Source: Spirochaetes bacterium GWE1_32_154 (GTDB lineage Bacteria; Spirochaetota; GWE2-31-10). From it: a stretch of DNA of 64,000 bases. This document shows positions 18,040 through 29,847 of this stretch, one piece after another. Both the position numbers and the translations under genes were made by a program. Each line of letters begins with the position of its first letter. The first letter of the stretch is position 1. The stretch is taken from assembly GCA_001829315.1 (NCBI GenBank), contig MIAY01000033.1:1-64000 (forward strand), written 5' to 3'. Below the pieces are notes generated by a model. The model saw only the letters and a program-made list of their open reading frames with translations. It did not search any database and had not been told where the DNA came from.

Positions 18040-19227
18040 ATGAAAACAATTGAAACAACGAATCAATTTATTTTAAATACATATAAAAGGTATCCTGTAG
18101 TTTTTGAAAAGGGAACAGGTTGTTATTTATTTGATGAAAATGGTAAAAAATATCTCGATATGAGTTCAGGAATCGCTGTTTCTCTACTGGGGCACAGTCA
18201 TCCTGAAGTTGTAAAAGCTATCAAAAAGCAATCAAATAAATTACTTCATACCAGTAATTTATATTACAGTACCCCGGCTCCAAAATTAGCAAAAAAACTG
18301 GTTGAGAAATCAGTTTTTTCTAAAGCATTTTTTTGTAATTCCGGTGCAGAAGCAAATGAAGCTGCATTAAAAATTGCAAAAAAATATGGTAAAATACATG
18401 GCGGTGAAAAGAAGTTTAAAATACTTTCATTTAAAAACTCATTTCATGGTCGAACTATTGCGACAATAACAGCAACCGGTCAGACTAAATATCAGGAATC
18501 GTTCACCCCTTTATTACCCGGTGTTGAATATGCAGAGTACAATAATATTGAGTCAGTAAAAAAATTAATTTCTGATGACGTTTGCGCTGTAATTATTGAA
18601 CCATTACAAGGTGAAGGCGGAGTACATCCTGCTCAGGGTGATTTTATTAAACAACTAAGGGAATTATGCGATAAACATAATGCGCTATTAATATTTGATG
18701 AAATTCAAACCGGGGTCGGAAGAACAGGTACTTTATTCGCTTATGAGCAATTTTTACCAACAAAACCGGATATCGTAACACTGGCAAAAGGAATAGCAGC
18801 CGGTCTTCCTATGGGTGTGACATTAGTCAATGAGAAACTATCGGAAGTTCTTCAACCCGGTGATCATGCAAGTACATTTGGCGGTAATCTTTTAACATCA
18901 TCTGTTGCATTAGCAGTATTAAACTGTATTGATAATGATAAAATTCTTGAAAATGTTCAGAAATCCGGTTCATATTTAATAAAAAAACTTAATGAATTAA
19001 AACTTAAATATTCATCAATTAAAGATATTAGGGGACAGGGGTTACTGATTGGAATTGAGATTGACTTTCCTGCTCCCGAACTTGTCAATGCCCTCATTGA
19101 TAAAAAAATAATTACGGTTCCTGCCGGCACATCAGTTGTCCGGTTCTTACCGCCTTTAATTATTAAGAAAAAGGAAATTGATATATTAATCGATGCACTT
19201 GATGAAATCTTTAAAAAGAGGATATGA
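18040..19227 (+). CDS. argD: acetylornithine aminotransferase
   Basis: 395 aa, class-III PLP aminotransferase. It converts N-acetylglutamate semialdehyde and glutamate to N-acetylornithine. Visible motifs are FCNSGAEANEAALK (PLP phosphate), SFHGRT, the Asp in LIFDEIQTGVGRTG, and the Schiff-base Lys in TLAKGIAAGLPMG near residue 250. The operon position makes the acetylornithine role secure against other class-III members. It ends in ATGA overlapping the carA start, indicating translational coupling. Confidence 0.94.
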   Translation: MKTIETTNQFILNTYKRYPVVFEKGTGCYLFDENGKKYLDMSSGIAVSLLGHSHPEVVKAIKKQSNKLLHTSNLYYSTPAPKLAKKLVEKSVFSKAFFCNSGAEANEAALKIAKKYGKIHGGEKKFKILSFKNSFHGRTIATITATGQTKYQESFTPLLPGVEYAEYNNIESVKKLISDDVCAVIIEPLQGEGGVHPAQGDFIKQLRELCDKHNALLIFDEIQTGVGRTGTLFAYEQFLPTKPDIVTLAKGIAAGLPMGVTLVNEKLSEVLQPGDHASTFGGNLLTSSVALAVLNCIDNDKILENVQKSGSYLIKKLNELKLKYSSIKDIRGQGLLIGIEIDFPAPELVNALIDKKIITVPAGTSVVRFLPPLIIKKKEIDILIDALDEIFKKRI

Positions 19228-20306
19228 TTTTGGAAGAAAATAAAAAAGCTTATCTGGTATTAGAAGACGGATCGATATTTGAAGGTCTTGCTTTTGGCGG
19301 TGGAGATTTCGTTGAAGGTGAAGTCGTTTTCAATACAGGTATTACTGGGTATCAGGAAGTATTAACAGACCCATCGTATAGTGGTCAGATAGTGGTTATG
19401 ACGTATCCGCAAATTGGTAACTATGGTTATATTGAGGCGGATAATGAATCATCAAAAGTTCAAGTTCGTGGTTTTGTTGTTAAAGAACATTGTGATTATC
19501 CTAATAACTATAGAAGCCAGGGAAAATTAACCGATTATCTTAAAGCAAATAATATTCTTGGTATTCAAGGTATAGATACAAGGGCTATTACAAAAAAAAT
19601 AAGAAATCGAGGAACGATGAGAGGGCTTATAACCCTTAACAAATTGCCTGATGACAAATTAATCGCGTTAGCAAAAAACATTGAAGATATATCCAATATC
19701 GACTTTGTTCTTAAAGCTACAACTGAAAAAGAATATACTATCGAAGGTAGTGGAAAACATATAGCACTTGTTGATTTCGGCATAAAAACAAATATTATTA
19801 AGCACCTTAAAAGTAGAGGTCATAAAATAACCGTTATGAGAGCTGATTCTACCGCACATGATGTTTTATCAAGGGATTTTGATCTTGTTCTATTATCAAA
19901 CGGTCCCGGAGACCCAAAAAAAGCAACCTATGCAATTGATCTTGTAAAAGGTTTAATTGGTAAAATTCCGGTTACCGGGATATGTCTTGGACATCAGATT
20001 ATTGCCCTGGCAATGGGATTGGATACATTTAAACTTAAATTCGGTCATCGTGGTGGAAATCATCCTGTAAAAAATCTGTTAAAAGATAAAGTAACCATTA
20101 CGACTCAAAACCACGGTTATGCAGTTATCAATGAAAATATTCCAAAAGAGATTGAAGTTACTCATTTAAATCTTAATGACTTTACCATTCAAGGGATCAG
20201 ATGTGAATCTAAAAAAGTGTATTGTGTTCAATTTCACCCTGAAGCCGGACCGGGTCCTGAAGATTCATCGTATATTTTTGATGATTTTATTGCTCTGGCG
20301 AAATAA
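19224..20306 (+). CDS. carA: carbamoyl-phosphate synthase small (glutaminase) subunit
   Basis: 360 aa. It hydrolyses glutamine and channels ammonia to CarB. The N-terminal CPSase domain begins AYLVLEDGSIFEGLAFG. The C-terminal class-I amidotransferase triad is visible: Cys in GICLGHQI, His and Glu in QFHPEAGPGPED. Carbamoyl phosphate feeds both citrulline and pyrimidine synthesis; placement in an arg operon points mainly to arginine. The start overlaps argD by 4 nt, with GAGG just upstream. Confidence 0.95.
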   Translation: MILEENKKAYLVLEDGSIFEGLAFGGGDFVEGEVVFNTGITGYQEVLTDPSYSGQIVVMTYPQIGNYGYIEADNESSKVQVRGFVVKEHCDYPNNYRSQGKLTDYLKANNILGIQGIDTRAITKKIRNRGTMRGLITLNKLPDDKLIALAKNIEDISNIDFVLKATTEKEYTIEGSGKHIALVDFGIKTNIIKHLKSRGHKITVMRADSTAHDVLSRDFDLVLLSNGPGDPKKATYAIDLVKGLIGKIPVTGICLGHQIIALAMGLDTFKLKFGHRGGNHPVKNLLKDKVTITTQNHGYAVINENIPKEIEVTHLNLNDFTIQGIRCESKKVYCVQFHPEAGPGPEDSSYIFDDFIALAK

Positions 20307-20377
20307 TTTAGTTTAATGTAAAGAGCAGTACATGCTGCTTGATTTATATATATAATCTTACGAATAAGGATGACAAT

Positions 20378-23300
20378 ATGCCTTTAGATAAAAGTATTAA
20401 AAGTGTTATGGTTATAGGGTCGGGACCGATTGTTATCGGACAAGCAGCCGAATTTGATTATGCAGGAACTCAGGCGTGTAAAGCGTTACGGGAAGAAGGA
20501 ATACGAGTAATTCTTGTAAATTCCAATCCGGCAACTATTATGACAGACCTCAATATGGCTGACGTGGTATACCTGGAACCGTTAAATGTTCAAAGTCTTG
20601 AGAAAATCATACAAAAAGAAAAACCTGATGGTCTTCTTCCTACTCTTGGCGGTCAAACGGGTTTAAATCTTGCAGTTGAATTGTCTGATAAAAAAATTAT
20701 AGAAAAATATAATATCAGGCTACTCGGGACTCCTCTTGAAGCAATTAGAAAAGCGGAAGATCGTGAATTATTCAAAAACCTATGTATTGAAATTGGTGAA
20801 CCGGTTGCTGAGAGTGCAATTATAACTACTATAACTGGAGCTGTTGAATTTGCTAATAAAATTGGCTATCCATTAATTATAAGACCTGCCTATACTATGG
20901 GTGGCCTTGGTGGCGGGATTGCTGCAAATGAAGAAGAATTAGTGAGTATCGTTTCACGTGGTTTGAAACATTCAAGAATACAGCAGGTTTTACTTGAACG
21001 ATCTGTTGCCGGCTGGAAGGAAATAGAATATGAAGTTATGCGTGACTCAAATGGAACATGTATAACTGTTTGTAATATGGAAAATATAGATCCGGTTGGT
21101 ATTCATACCGGTGATAGTATTGTTTTAGCACCAAGTCAGACACTCTCTGATAAAGAATATCAAATGCTTCGAACTTCGGCATTAAAGATTATTTCTGCTT
21201 TAAAAATCGAAGGCGGTTGTAATGTTCAGTATGCATTAGACCCGTATTCATCAGATTATATAATCATTGAAGTAAATCCGAGGGTTTCGCGATCATCGGC
21301 ATTGGCATCAAAAGCAACCGGGTATCCGATTGCAAAAGTTTCTGCGAAAATTGCAGTAGGGCTCAGACTTGATGAAATAGAGAATTCGGTTACAAAAAAA
21401 ACACTTGCCTGTTTTGAACCGACACTTGATTATATCGTAACAAAAATTCCCCGATGGCCATTTGATAAGTTTACCACAGCAGACAGGCTTCTTGGAACTC
21501 AAATGAAGGCAACAGGCGAAATTATGAGTATTGACAGAACAATTGAAGGTTCTATTATGAAAGGTATTCGTTCACTTGAAATTAAAGTTGACGGACCATA
21601 TATGAAAGAAATAGCTCAACAGGAAACAGAGTTATTAATTGAACATGTTGGATTGCCTGATGATAGAAGACTTTTTGTTTTATTTGAATTATTACGAAGA
21701 GATTATCCGATTGAAAAAATTCATGAAAGTACAAAAATTGACTATTTCTTTCTCAAGAAATTTGAAAATATTATTAAACTTGAAAAAGAATTTTTAGCAA
21801 AAATTAATGCTGATATTGTTTTATCGAATGAGAAAATAAGCGAAGAAACAATCGCATTAATGTTACAGCTAAAAAAATATGGTTTTGGCGATACTTATTT
21901 AGCACGATTAATTGGCGTAAAACATTTAGATTTCAGAAAATTCAGAAAAAAATGTAATATCAAACCTGTATATAAAATGGTTGATACCTGTTCGGCTGAA
22001 TTTGAAGCAATGACTCCGTATTATTATTCAACATACGAAACAGAAGATGAAGTTGTAGTAACATCACGAAAGAAAATAATCGTTCTCGGGTCCGGTCCAA
22101 TTAGAATCGGACAGGGTATTGAGTTTGATTATTGTTCAGTTCATTCAGTGTGGGGGTTAAAAGAAGCCGGTATTGAATCGGTTATAATTAATAATAATCC
22201 TGAAACAGTCAGTACCGATTTTGATACATCTGATAAATTATATTTTGAACCTCTCAACATTGAGGATGTTTTAAATATAATTGACAAGGAAAACCCTGAA
22301 GGTGTTATTGTACAATTTGGCGGACAAACTGCAATAAATCTCGCAGGCCCGTTACATGAAGCCGGTATTAAAATTATTGGTTCTTCAGTTGATTCGATTG
22401 ACCTTGCAGAAGATCGAAAAAGATTCTCAGGTTTATTACATTCAATAGGTATTTTACAAGCAGAAGGAAAAACGGTATTGTCTTTTGAAGAGGCTCTAGG
22501 TGTAACAAATAAACTGGGTTATCCGGTTTTAGTACGACCTTCGTATGTTATCGGTGGTCATGCAATGGAAATTGTTTATAATGATGATGAGTTATTTTCA
22601 TATATGCGATTTGCCACAAAAATATCGCCCGATCATCCGGTTCTGGTTGATAAATACCTTGTCGGAAAAGAAGTTGAAGTAGATGCAATTTGTGATGGAA
22701 CCGATGTTTTTATCCCGGGTATATTTGAACATATTGAAAGAGCAGGAGTACATTCCGGTGACTCAATGACCGTGTATCCGCCATTTAACTTGACTGAAGA
22801 ACAAATGAGTACAATAAAAAGACATACAATAGCATTAGGAAAAGCATTAAATATTATAGGTTTAATGAATATTCAGTTTGTTATTTCTGAAGACAAAATA
22901 TATTGTATAGAAGTAAATCCTCGAGCAAGTAGAACGGTTCCTATTTTGAGTAAGGTAACAAATGTTCCAATGGTCAATATAGCGACTAAAATAATGACGG
23001 GTCAATCACTGAAAGATCAGGGATATACAACCGGTATTTTAGAAACCCCTTCATATTTTACAATTAAAGCACCGGTATTCTCTTTTGACAAATTAAAAAT
23101 GGTTGAACCGAGTCTTGGTCCTGAAATGAAATCAACAGGTGAAGTATTAGGTTTAGGATTTGATAGACTCGATGCTCTTTTTAATGCTATTTCCGGAACC
23201 GGTTTACAGATTCCGGCTTCAGGAAATATCTTATTATCGATTGCTGATAAAGATAAAGAAGAATCTGTCGAAGTCGCTCAAAGATTTTCAGATTTAGGGT

Positions 23301-23644
23301 ATACATTATTCGGTACAACGGAAACATACGAATATTTAATGAAAGCCGGTATTCAAGTGACAAAAACATTACAACCGGGTGAAGGTTCTCCAAATGTTCT
23401 TGATTTAATAAAAACCAACAAAATTGACTTAATAATCAATACACCTACAAAAGGTAAATTACCTGACAAGCTTGGTTTTAAAATTAGAAGACTTGCAGTA
23501 GAATATAAAACACCTTGTATAACATCACTTGATACGACTATGAGTATTATGCACATATTAGATCAGGAAAGAACAGGAACAGCACTCAATGTGAAATCTC
23601 TTAATTACTATTTAGAGACATCACCTTTGAAGAAAATTCTGTAA
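20378..23644 (+). CDS. carB: carbamoyl-phosphate synthase large subunit
   Basis: 1088 aa, two homologous ATP-grasp halves. Each begins with a glycine-rich [17 protein letters not shown] or [17 protein letters not shown] motif, and each has an EVNPR(V/A)SR stretch. The C-terminal MGS-type allosteric domain is present (about residues 940-1088). It makes carbamoyl phosphate from bicarbonate, ammonia and two ATP. The start is taken at the ATG at 20378, with AAGGA 7 nt upstream; the open frame runs 13 codons further up but without an SD. A small inverted repeat (AGCAG/CTGCT, 20324-20339) lies in the 71-bp carA-carB gap; it has no T run, so it is not a terminator. Confidence 0.95.
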   Translation: MPLDKSIKSVMVIGSGPIVIGQAAEFDYAGTQACKALREEGIRVILVNSNPATIMTDLNMADVVYLEPLNVQSLEKIIQKEKPDGLLPTLGGQTGLNLAVELSDKKIIEKYNIRLLGTPLEAIRKAEDRELFKNLCIEIGEPVAESAIITTITGAVEFANKIGYPLIIRPAYTMGGLGGGIAANEEELVSIVSRGLKHSRIQQVLLERSVAGWKEIEYEVMRDSNGTCITVCNMENIDPVGIHTGDSIVLAPSQTLSDKEYQMLRTSALKIISALKIEGGCNVQYALDPYSSDYIIIEVNPRVSRSSALASKATGYPIAKVSAKIAVGLRLDEIENSVTKKTLACFEPTLDYIVTKIPRWPFDKFTTADRLLGTQMKATGEIMSIDRTIEGSIMKGIRSLEIKVDGPYMKEIAQQETELLIEHVGLPDDRRLFVLFELLRRDYPIEKIHESTKIDYFFLKKFENIIKLEKEFLAKINADIVLSNEKISEETIALMLQLKKYGFGDTYLARLIGVKHLDFRKFRKKCNIKPVYKMVDTCSAEFEAMTPYYYSTYETEDEVVVTSRKKIIVLGSGPIRIGQGIEFDYCSVHSVWGLKEAGIESVIINNNPETVSTDFDTSDKLYFEPLNIEDVLNIIDKENPEGVIVQFGGQTAINLAGPLHEAGIKIIGSSVDSIDLAEDRKRFSGLLHSIGILQAEGKTVLSFEEALGVTNKLGYPVLVRPSYVIGGHAMEIVYNDDELFSYMRFATKISPDHPVLVDKYLVGKEVEVDAICDGTDVFIPGIFEHIERAGVHSGDSMTVYPPFNLTEEQMSTIKRHTIALGKALNIIGLMNIQFVISEDKIYCIEVNPRASRTVPILSKVTNVPMVNIATKIMTGQSLKDQGYTTGILETPSYFTIKAPVFSFDKLKMVEPSLGPEMKSTGEVLGLGFDRLDALFNAISGTGLQIPASGNILLSIADKDKEESVEVAQRFSDLGYTLFGTTETYEYLMKAGIQVTKTLQPGEGSPNVLDLIKTNKIDLIINTPTKGKLPDKLGFKIRRLAVEYKTPCITSLDTTMSIMHILDQERTGTALNVKSLNYYLETSPLKKIL

Positions 23645-23669
23645 TTGCAATTTATTTTTTTAATATCAG

Positions 23670-23741
23670 AGCTTCTTGCAAAAATACTCTTTTTATCTCG
23701 AATTTTTGCAAGAAGCTACCTCTAACGCAATTATATTGCGT
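23670..23741. repeat. dispersed palindromic repeat, composite copy A
   Basis: The 48-bp palindrome 23670-23717 has arms AGCTTCTTGCAAAAAT and ATTTTTGCAAGAAGCT around CTCTTTTTATCTCGA-like DNA. It is followed by the linker ACCTC and a second perfect hairpin ACGCAAT-TAT-ATTGCGT (23725-23741). The same palindrome-linker-hairpin order occurs inverted at 40084-40157. It lies in the carB-gltD convergent gap. Confidence 0.88.
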
Positions 23742-23834
23742 ATTGCCGTAAGCATAAAAAAAGTACACTTTTTTTCATCAAGTACTGTTGATTTTTAAGA
23801 GGCTCATTATTTTTGATAATAACTAATAAAAATC

Positions 23835-23867
23835 AAAAAGGGATGAGTTACAAACTCATCCCTTTTT
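23835..23867. terminator. bidirectional intrinsic terminator between carB and gltD
   Basis: AAAGGGATGAGTT-ACA-AACTCATCCCTTT is a perfect stem flanked by an A run on the left and a T run on the right. It can therefore end both the arg-car transcript and the convergent glt transcript. Confidence 0.9.
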
Positions 23868-23870
23868 TAA

Positions 23871-25319
23871 TTATTTTAATAAATATTCGTTTACCATATC
23901 GGCCACAGCTCGACCGTTAGCAATAGCCCAAACAACAAGTGAAGCGCCTCGAGCACAGTCTCCTACGGAGAAAACTTTATTAACACTGGTAGCTCCATAT
24001 CCAAAATTATTAGTTTTAAAATTTCCTCGCGGATCTAAATCAATCCCCAATTCCTTTACAAGTTGATCATGCACAGGATGAACAAAACCCATAGCTAGGA
24101 ATATTAAATCTGCTTTAATTTCGAATTCACTACCGGCAACCTCTTTCATATCCCAGTTACCTTTTTCATTTTTTACCCACTCAACCTCGGCAGCAAGAAC
24201 TTTTTCAATCTTACCGTTAGTGCCCTCAATCTTCTTTGTGGTAATACACCATTTTCTTTCACATCCTTCATCATGTGATGTTGATGTTCGTAACTTTTTA
24301 GCATATTGTGGCCATGGTGTTTCTTCTGATCGTTTTTCAGGCGGTTTAGGTAATATTTCAATTTGAGTAACGGAAGTAGCACCTTGTCTTCGGGATGTAC
24401 CAACACAGTCAGCACCGGTATCGCCCCCGCCAATTACAAGAACAGATTTCCCTTTTGCATCGATCAATGCGCTTTTGTCAAATGAAATACCATCAACTCT
24501 TTCATTCGATTGTGTTAAATAATCAACAGCCTGATAAATACCGGATAGTTCTCTTCCGGTTATTTGTATATCTCTGGCTTCACGTGCACCACATGCGAGA
24601 ACGATTGCATCAAAATCTTTATGTAATGCATCAACGGTAATATCCTTTCCCACATATGTGTTTGTCTTTATAACAACACCTTCATCAGTCATTTGCTTAA
24701 TTCGTCTATCTAAAACCCATTTCTCAAGTTTATAATCAGGAATTCCATACCGCAAAAAACCACCGGCTTTCGGAGCTTTTTCAAATAATGTAACTGAATG
24801 CCCCATTCTATTAAGTTGTTGAGCAGCTGCAAGACCTGCAGGACCGGACCCGATAATAGCAACTTTCTTACCGGTTCTTTCAAGTGGCGGATTAGAAATT
24901 ATCCAGCCATTCGTAAAACCTTTTTCAACAATCGTCATTTCAATATCCCGAATTGTAACTGACTCCAAACCAACATTGAGCGTACAAGACTCTTCACAAG
25001 GCGCAGGACAAACCCGTCCGGTTACTTCAGGAAAATTATTTGTTGAATGTAAAAGACGGCATGCTTCTTCCCATTTACCTTTATAAACCAAATCATTCCA
25101 GTCAGGAATCAGATTTGATACAGGACATCCGTATCCATGACAAAAAGGGATACCGCAATCCTGACATCGTGAGGCTTGCAATTGAATATCTTCATCGGTA
25201 TAATTAACATGAAGATCTTTATAATCATGTAAACGCTCTTCAACAGTTCTATATTGAATTGGGATTCTCTTAATCAATTTAAAATTTCTATAATTTGGTT
25301 TTTCTTTTTTCTTAGCCAT
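23871..25319 (-). CDS. gltD: glutamate synthase (NADPH) small subunit
   Basis: 482 aa. It passes electrons from NADPH through FAD and iron-sulfur clusters to GltB. An N-terminal Cys-rich domain (CQDCGIPFCHGYGCP and CPAPCEESC) binds [4Fe-4S]. The FAD site is IIGSGPAGLAAAQQL near residue 150, and the NADPH site is VIGGGDTGADC near 290. GDCARGASLVVWAIANGR near the C-terminus completes the FAD site. It starts inside the last codons of gltB (8-nt overlap). A shared bidirectional terminator follows. Confidence 0.95.
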   Translation of the reverse strand: MAKKKEKPNYRNFKLIKRIPIQYRTVEERLHDYKDLHVNYTDEDIQLQASRCQDCGIPFCHGYGCPVSNLIPDWNDLVYKGKWEEACRLLHSTNNFPEVTGRVCPAPCEESCTLNVGLESVTIRDIEMTIVEKGFTNGWIISNPPLERTGKKVAIIGSGPAGLAAAQQLNRMGHSVTLFEKAPKAGGFLRYGIPDYKLEKWVLDRRIKQMTDEGVVIKTNTYVGKDITVDALHKDFDAIVLACGAREARDIQITGRELSGIYQAVDYLTQSNERVDGISFDKSALIDAKGKSVLVIGGGDTGADCVGTSRRQGATSVTQIEILPKPPEKRSEETPWPQYAKKLRTSTSHDEGCERKWCITTKKIEGTNGKIEKVLAAEVEWVKNEKGNWDMKEVAGSEFEIKADLIFLAMGFVHPVHDQLVKELGIDLDPRGNFKTNNFGYGATSVNKVFSVGDCARGASLVVWAIANGRAVADMVNEYLLK

Positions 25320-28300
25320 GTATTACCTCCTCAGTAATATTGATATTATCTGAGCTTGCCATTTCTCTTTCTTTCATTTGTTTTAATGCCTGCTTATAAT
25401 CAATAGGAAAAACTTTTACAAATTTATCAATTGATTCTTCCCACTTATCAAGAATATTTTTTGCTTTTTCACTTCCGGTTAATGAATGATGTTTTGTTAA
25501 CAACAACTTCAATTCATCACGATCGTTATTCTCTATTACCGGGGTAAGATCAACCATTTCAAGATTACAATTATTATCAAAAGTTTGATTAGGATCCCAC
25601 ACATATGCAATTCCACCGGACATTCCTGCTGCAAAGTTTTTACCGGTAATACCAAGTACAACAACTTTACCACCAGTCATATATTCACATCCATGATCAC
25701 CAAGCCCCTCAATTACAGCTGTTGCCCCGGAATTTCTAACTGCAAATCGCTCACCAGCAGCACCACGAATAAATATTTCACCACTCGTTGCACCATAGAG
25801 CAAAGTATTTCCAACAACAATATTATCAGCAGGATCAATAGTTGTTGTTTTTGGAGGATATACAACAATACGGCCACCTGACATACCTTTACCAAGATAG
25901 TCATTAGCGTATCCTTCAAGTTCCATCGTAATACCTTTTGCAAGAAATCCGCCAAAACACTGACCGGCATTTCCTTTAAACTTGAAATGAATTGTTCCTG
26001 ATGGCAACCCGCCTTCACCGTATTTCTTTACAAGTTCGCCACTTAACATTGTACCGACAGATCTGTGAATATTTTTTATATCTACATTTGCCATTACCGA
26101 TTGTTTTCTTTCCAATGCTGGTTTTGCCAATTCAATAAGTTTTATTCTATCCAATGATGTATGTAGCATATGATCCTGAGGTTTAGTACATCGCGGACTA
26201 ACCGGAGGATTTGCGTTATAATATAACATTTTAGATAAATCCAGACTATTTGCTTTCCAGTGATTAATCGCTTTATTAACTTCAAGTAAATCTGATCTAC
26301 CAACCATTTCATCCATTGTTCGCATACCGAGAGAAGCCATGATCTCTCTTATTTCCTGAGCAAGAAATTGAAAAAAGTTCACAACATATTCTGCCTTTCC
26401 TCTATACAGTGCCCGTAAATCTGTATCCTGAGTTGCAACACCCATTGTACATGTATTTAAATGACACTTTCTAAGCATACAACACCCTAAAATGATTAAT
26501 GCAGACGTTGCAAAACCAAATTCCTCAGCACCAAGAAGAGCACCGATTACAACATCACGACCTGTCATGAGTTTACCATCAACCTGAACTCTTATTTTAT
26601 CTCTAAGATGATTTGAAACTAAAACCTGTTGGGTTTCAGCAAGTCCCAACTCCCATGGAATACCGGCATGCTGGATTGAAGTTAAAGGCGAAGCACCTGT
26701 TCCACCATCATATCCTGCAATAAGCACCATATCAGCTTTACCTTTTGCAACTCCGGCAGCAACGGTTGCAACACCGACTTCAGAAACCAGTTTAACTGAA
26801 ACCCGGGCTGTTGTATTAACACAATGTAAATCAAATATCAGCTGTGCCATATCTTCAATTGAATAAATATCATGATGCGGAGGAGGAGAAATCAATGTTA
26901 CACCGGGCGTCGAATGTCTTGTTCTACCTATTACTTCATCTACTTTATGTCCCGGTAACTGTCCACCCTCACCAGGTTTTGCCCCCTGAGCAATTTTAAT
27001 CTGTAATTCTTTCGCATTTACAAGGTAATTTGTTGTTACACCAAATCGACCGGAAGCAATTTGCTTAATTGCAGAACAAGCATTGTCGCCATTTGCCCGA
27101 GTAGTAAATCGTTCAATTTCTTCACCACCCTCACCGGTATTACTTGATCCGCCCAGTTTATTCATTGCAATTGCCAGTGCTTCGTGCGCTTCTTTACTAA
27201 TCGAACCATACGACATTGCGCCTGTTGCAAATCTTTTGAAAATTGATTCAGCAGGCTCAACTTCATCAATACTAATTGCTGTTGTATTTTTAAATTTCAA
27301 CAAACCTCTTATTGTATATAATGATTGTTGCTGATTATCAACAAATGAACTGTATTGTTTAAATTTTGCATAATTATTTGTTGACGTTGCTTCTTGAAGT
27401 AATGAAACCGTTGTCGGATTCCATAAATGCTTTTCTCCATTCTTTCGATAATGAAAAACACCGCCATAAACTAAATCTTCAGGTGTCACTTTTTTAGCAG
27501 GATACGCCAAAGCATGTCTCATCATTGATTCTTTTGCAATTATATCATAATCAATACCGCCAATTCGGGAAGCGGTTCCTTTAAAATGTTTATTTATTAT
27601 AGTCTCTGAAACCCCTATAGCTTCAAAAATCTGAGCCCCCTGATAGCTTCTAAGAGTTGATATACCCATTCGTGAAAAAGTTTTCAAAAGACCTTTTTTT
27701 ATTCCATTAATAAAATTGTTATAACCGTCTTCAGCTGTCAATTCTTTTGATAATTCATTTTCATCTTTTAAACTTGATATTGTTTCAAATGCAATATATG
27801 GACAAACTGCATTTGCTCCATATCCAATTAAAAGGGCAAAATGCATGGTATCCCGAACTTCACCTGAATTAACAATTAAACCGACAGATTCTCTTTTTTT
27901 ATTTGAAACCAGATATTGATGTACTGCACTTAAAGCTAATAGTGACGGTACCGGAACTTTATCGGGTCCGAATCCTGCATCGGATAAAACAATAATTGTT
28001 GTATCTTTTTCTGCTTCCTCAAGAGCCTTTTTGCATATTGCATTAATAGCATTTTCAAGTGATTTACCACCTTCTGCAGGTGTGTAACAAATATCAATGG
28101 TAACCGATTTTAATTCCATTCTACTTGTTGTTGTTACCCTTTGCAAATCATCAGGAGTCATTATTGGATGTTGCAATTTGAGTTGTTTACAATGATCTTC
28201 TGTTTCATCAAGAATATTTCTTTTTTTTCCAAGCCACGTCATAAGACTCATAACTAAAGACTCTCGATACGCATCTATTGGCGGATTAGTTACCTGCGCA

Positions 28301-29847
28301 AATAATTGTTTGAAATAATTAAAAAACAATTGAGGTTTATCTGACAAAACGGCAATTGGAGAATCATACCCCATCGATCCAACAGGTTCCTGAGCATTTT
28401 CAGCCATATCCTGAATCTGAAGTCGGATATCTTCTGTTGCATATCCAAATACCTGTTGTGCTCTTAACAGTTCTATAGAATCTCTTTTTCTTGCATCAGG
28501 ACTTTCAAATAAGCCACGAAGTTCTATTCTATTTTTTTCAAGCCATCTTCTATACGGCTGGCTTCTGACAATTTTACTTTTTACTTCATTATCAAATCGA
28601 ACTCTACCATTGATTATGTCAACGGACAACATCTTTCCCGGTTGCAATCTACCAAGTTGTCGAACATTATCGTCTGCAAATTCTACAATACCAATTTCAG
28701 AACCTGCTATAATATATCCGTCTTTTGTAATCACAAATCTTGATGGTCGTAATCCATTTCTATCTAATGTTGCACAAATTGATTTTCCATCAGTCACAAT
28801 TAATGCAGCAGGTCCATCCCATGGCTCAATTATTGAAGAGTAATACTCATAAAACGCTCTTCTGTCTTCACTCATTTGTATTTTAGAACCAAATGCTTCA
28901 GGAACCATCATCATCATAGAATGTTCTGGTGACCTTCCGGACAAAATGAGTAATTCAAGACAATTATCAAATGATGCAGAATCACTCGCATTCGGTGTAA
29001 TTACAGGATATAATTTAGAAATTTCATCACCAAATACTGATGAAGCTAAATTTTCCTCTCGTGCGATCATTTTATTCACATTACCTCTAAGGGTATTTAT
29101 TTCTCCATTATGAGCAAGGTATCTGAAAGGATGTGCCAATTTCCACTCAGGCATTGTATTTGTACTATATCGTTGATGAAGAATAGCATATCTTGTTCTC
29201 ATCAATGGATTTTCAAGATCAGGAAAGTATTTATTTATTTGTTCTGCTAAAAGCATACCTTTATAAATGATTTTTGAATCTGAAAGAGAACAAATATAAA
29301 AATCACGACCGGTTTCACCAAGTTCTTTTGTAATACGATTTTCAATGACTTTTCGTAGAATATATAAACGCTGTTCTGATAAATGATTTTTATCTTTTTC
29401 AATGAAACATTGCTTAATTGCCGGTTGTGACTCTTTTGCAAGGTACCCCAATGATGAATCATCAGTAGGAACAGTTCTCCATGAAATAAGTTTTAGCCCT
29501 TCAGATTGTATTGAATCTTCTATTATATCTATACATTTTTTTTGTAATACGCTATCAGTCGGAAAAAAAACCATCCCGACACCATATTCACCAATATGAT
29601 ATTTAGATAACTCTTTAACACGGTCTTTAAAAAATAAATGAGGAATTTCAAATAAAATACCTGCACCATCGCCGGTATTAGCATCTCCCCCGACAGCACC
29701 TCTATGCGTCAAATTAAAAAGCGCTGTTATTGCCATCTCAAGAACCTTATGTTCCGGCTCTCTATTTAATGTCGATATGAAACCTACACCACAATTATCA
29801 TGTTCAAGTGCCGGATCATACAGTGGTGGTAATTCTCTTTTAATCAT
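25312..29847 (-). CDS. gltB: glutamate synthase (NADPH) large subunit
   Basis: 1511 aa, full length. The class-II amidotransferase nucleophile is the Cys in HDNCGVGF near residue 19; it needs removal of a short leader, as in other GltB proteins. The glutaminase, central and FMN-binding synthase domains and the C-terminal GXGXG beta-helix follow in order. The [3Fe-4S] cluster is CMLRKCHLNTC. It makes two glutamates from glutamine and 2-oxoglutarate. The start is set at 29847, with TTGGAGCG 5 nt upstream; the frame is open to 29913 but without an SD. gltB and gltD form one operon. Confidence 0.95.
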   Translation of the reverse strand: MIKRELPPLYDPALEHDNCGVGFISTLNREPEHKVLEMAITALFNLTHRGAVGGDANTGDGAGILFEIPHLFFKDRVKELSKYHIGEYGVGMVFFPTDSVLQKKCIDIIEDSIQSEGLKLISWRTVPTDDSSLGYLAKESQPAIKQCFIEKDKNHLSEQRLYILRKVIENRITKELGETGRDFYICSLSDSKIIYKGMLLAEQINKYFPDLENPLMRTRYAILHQRYSTNTMPEWKLAHPFRYLAHNGEINTLRGNVNKMIAREENLASSVFGDEISKLYPVITPNASDSASFDNCLELLILSGRSPEHSMMMMVPEAFGSKIQMSEDRRAFYEYYSSIIEPWDGPAALIVTDGKSICATLDRNGLRPSRFVITKDGYIIAGSEIGIVEFADDNVRQLGRLQPGKMLSVDIINGRVRFDNEVKSKIVRSQPYRRWLEKNRIELRGLFESPDARKRDSIELLRAQQVFGYATEDIRLQIQDMAENAQEPVGSMGYDSPIAVLSDKPQLFFNYFKQLFAQVTNPPIDAYRESLVMSLMTWLGKKRNILDETEDHCKQLKLQHPIMTPDDLQRVTTTSRMELKSVTIDICYTPAEGGKSLENAINAICKKALEEAEKDTTIIVLSDAGFGPDKVPVPSLLALSAVHQYLVSNKKRESVGLIVNSGEVRDTMHFALLIGYGANAVCPYIAFETISSLKDENELSKELTAEDGYNNFINGIKKGLLKTFSRMGISTLRSYQGAQIFEAIGVSETIINKHFKGTASRIGGIDYDIIAKESMMRHALAYPAKKVTPEDLVYGGVFHYRKNGEKHLWNPTTVSLLQEATSTNNYAKFKQYSSFVDNQQQSLYTIRGLLKFKNTTAISIDEVEPAESIFKRFATGAMSYGSISKEAHEALAIAMNKLGGSSNTGEGGEEIERFTTRANGDNACSAIKQIASGRFGVTTNYLVNAKELQIKIAQGAKPGEGGQLPGHKVDEVIGRTRHSTPGVTLISPPPHHDIYSIEDMAQLIFDLHCVNTTARVSVKLVSEVGVATVAAGVAKGKADMVLIAGYDGGTGASPLTSIQHAGIPWELGLAETQQVLVSNHLRDKIRVQVDGKLMTGRDVVIGALLGAEEFGFATSALIILGCCMLRKCHLNTCTMGVATQDTDLRALYRGKAEYVVNFFQFLAQEIREIMASLGMRTMDEMVGRSDLLEVNKAINHWKANSLDLSKMLYYNANPPVSPRCTKPQDHMLHTSLDRIKLIELAKPALERKQSVMANVDIKNIHRSVGTMLSGELVKKYGEGGLPSGTIHFKFKGNAGQCFGGFLAKGITMELEGYANDYLGKGMSGGRIVVYPPKTTTIDPADNIVVGNTLLYGATSGEIFIRGAAGERFAVRNSGATAVIEGLGDHGCEYMTGGKVVVLGITGKNFAAGMSGGIAYVWDPNQTFDNNCNLEMVDLTPVIENNDRDELKLLLTKHHSLTGSEKAKNILDKWEESIDKFVKVFPIDYKQALKQMKEREMASSDNINITEEVIHG

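Noticed and set aside
20324-20339. Terminator between carA and carB
   Set aside because: The stem is only 5 bp and has no T run; carB is surely in the operon, though mild folding effects are possible.
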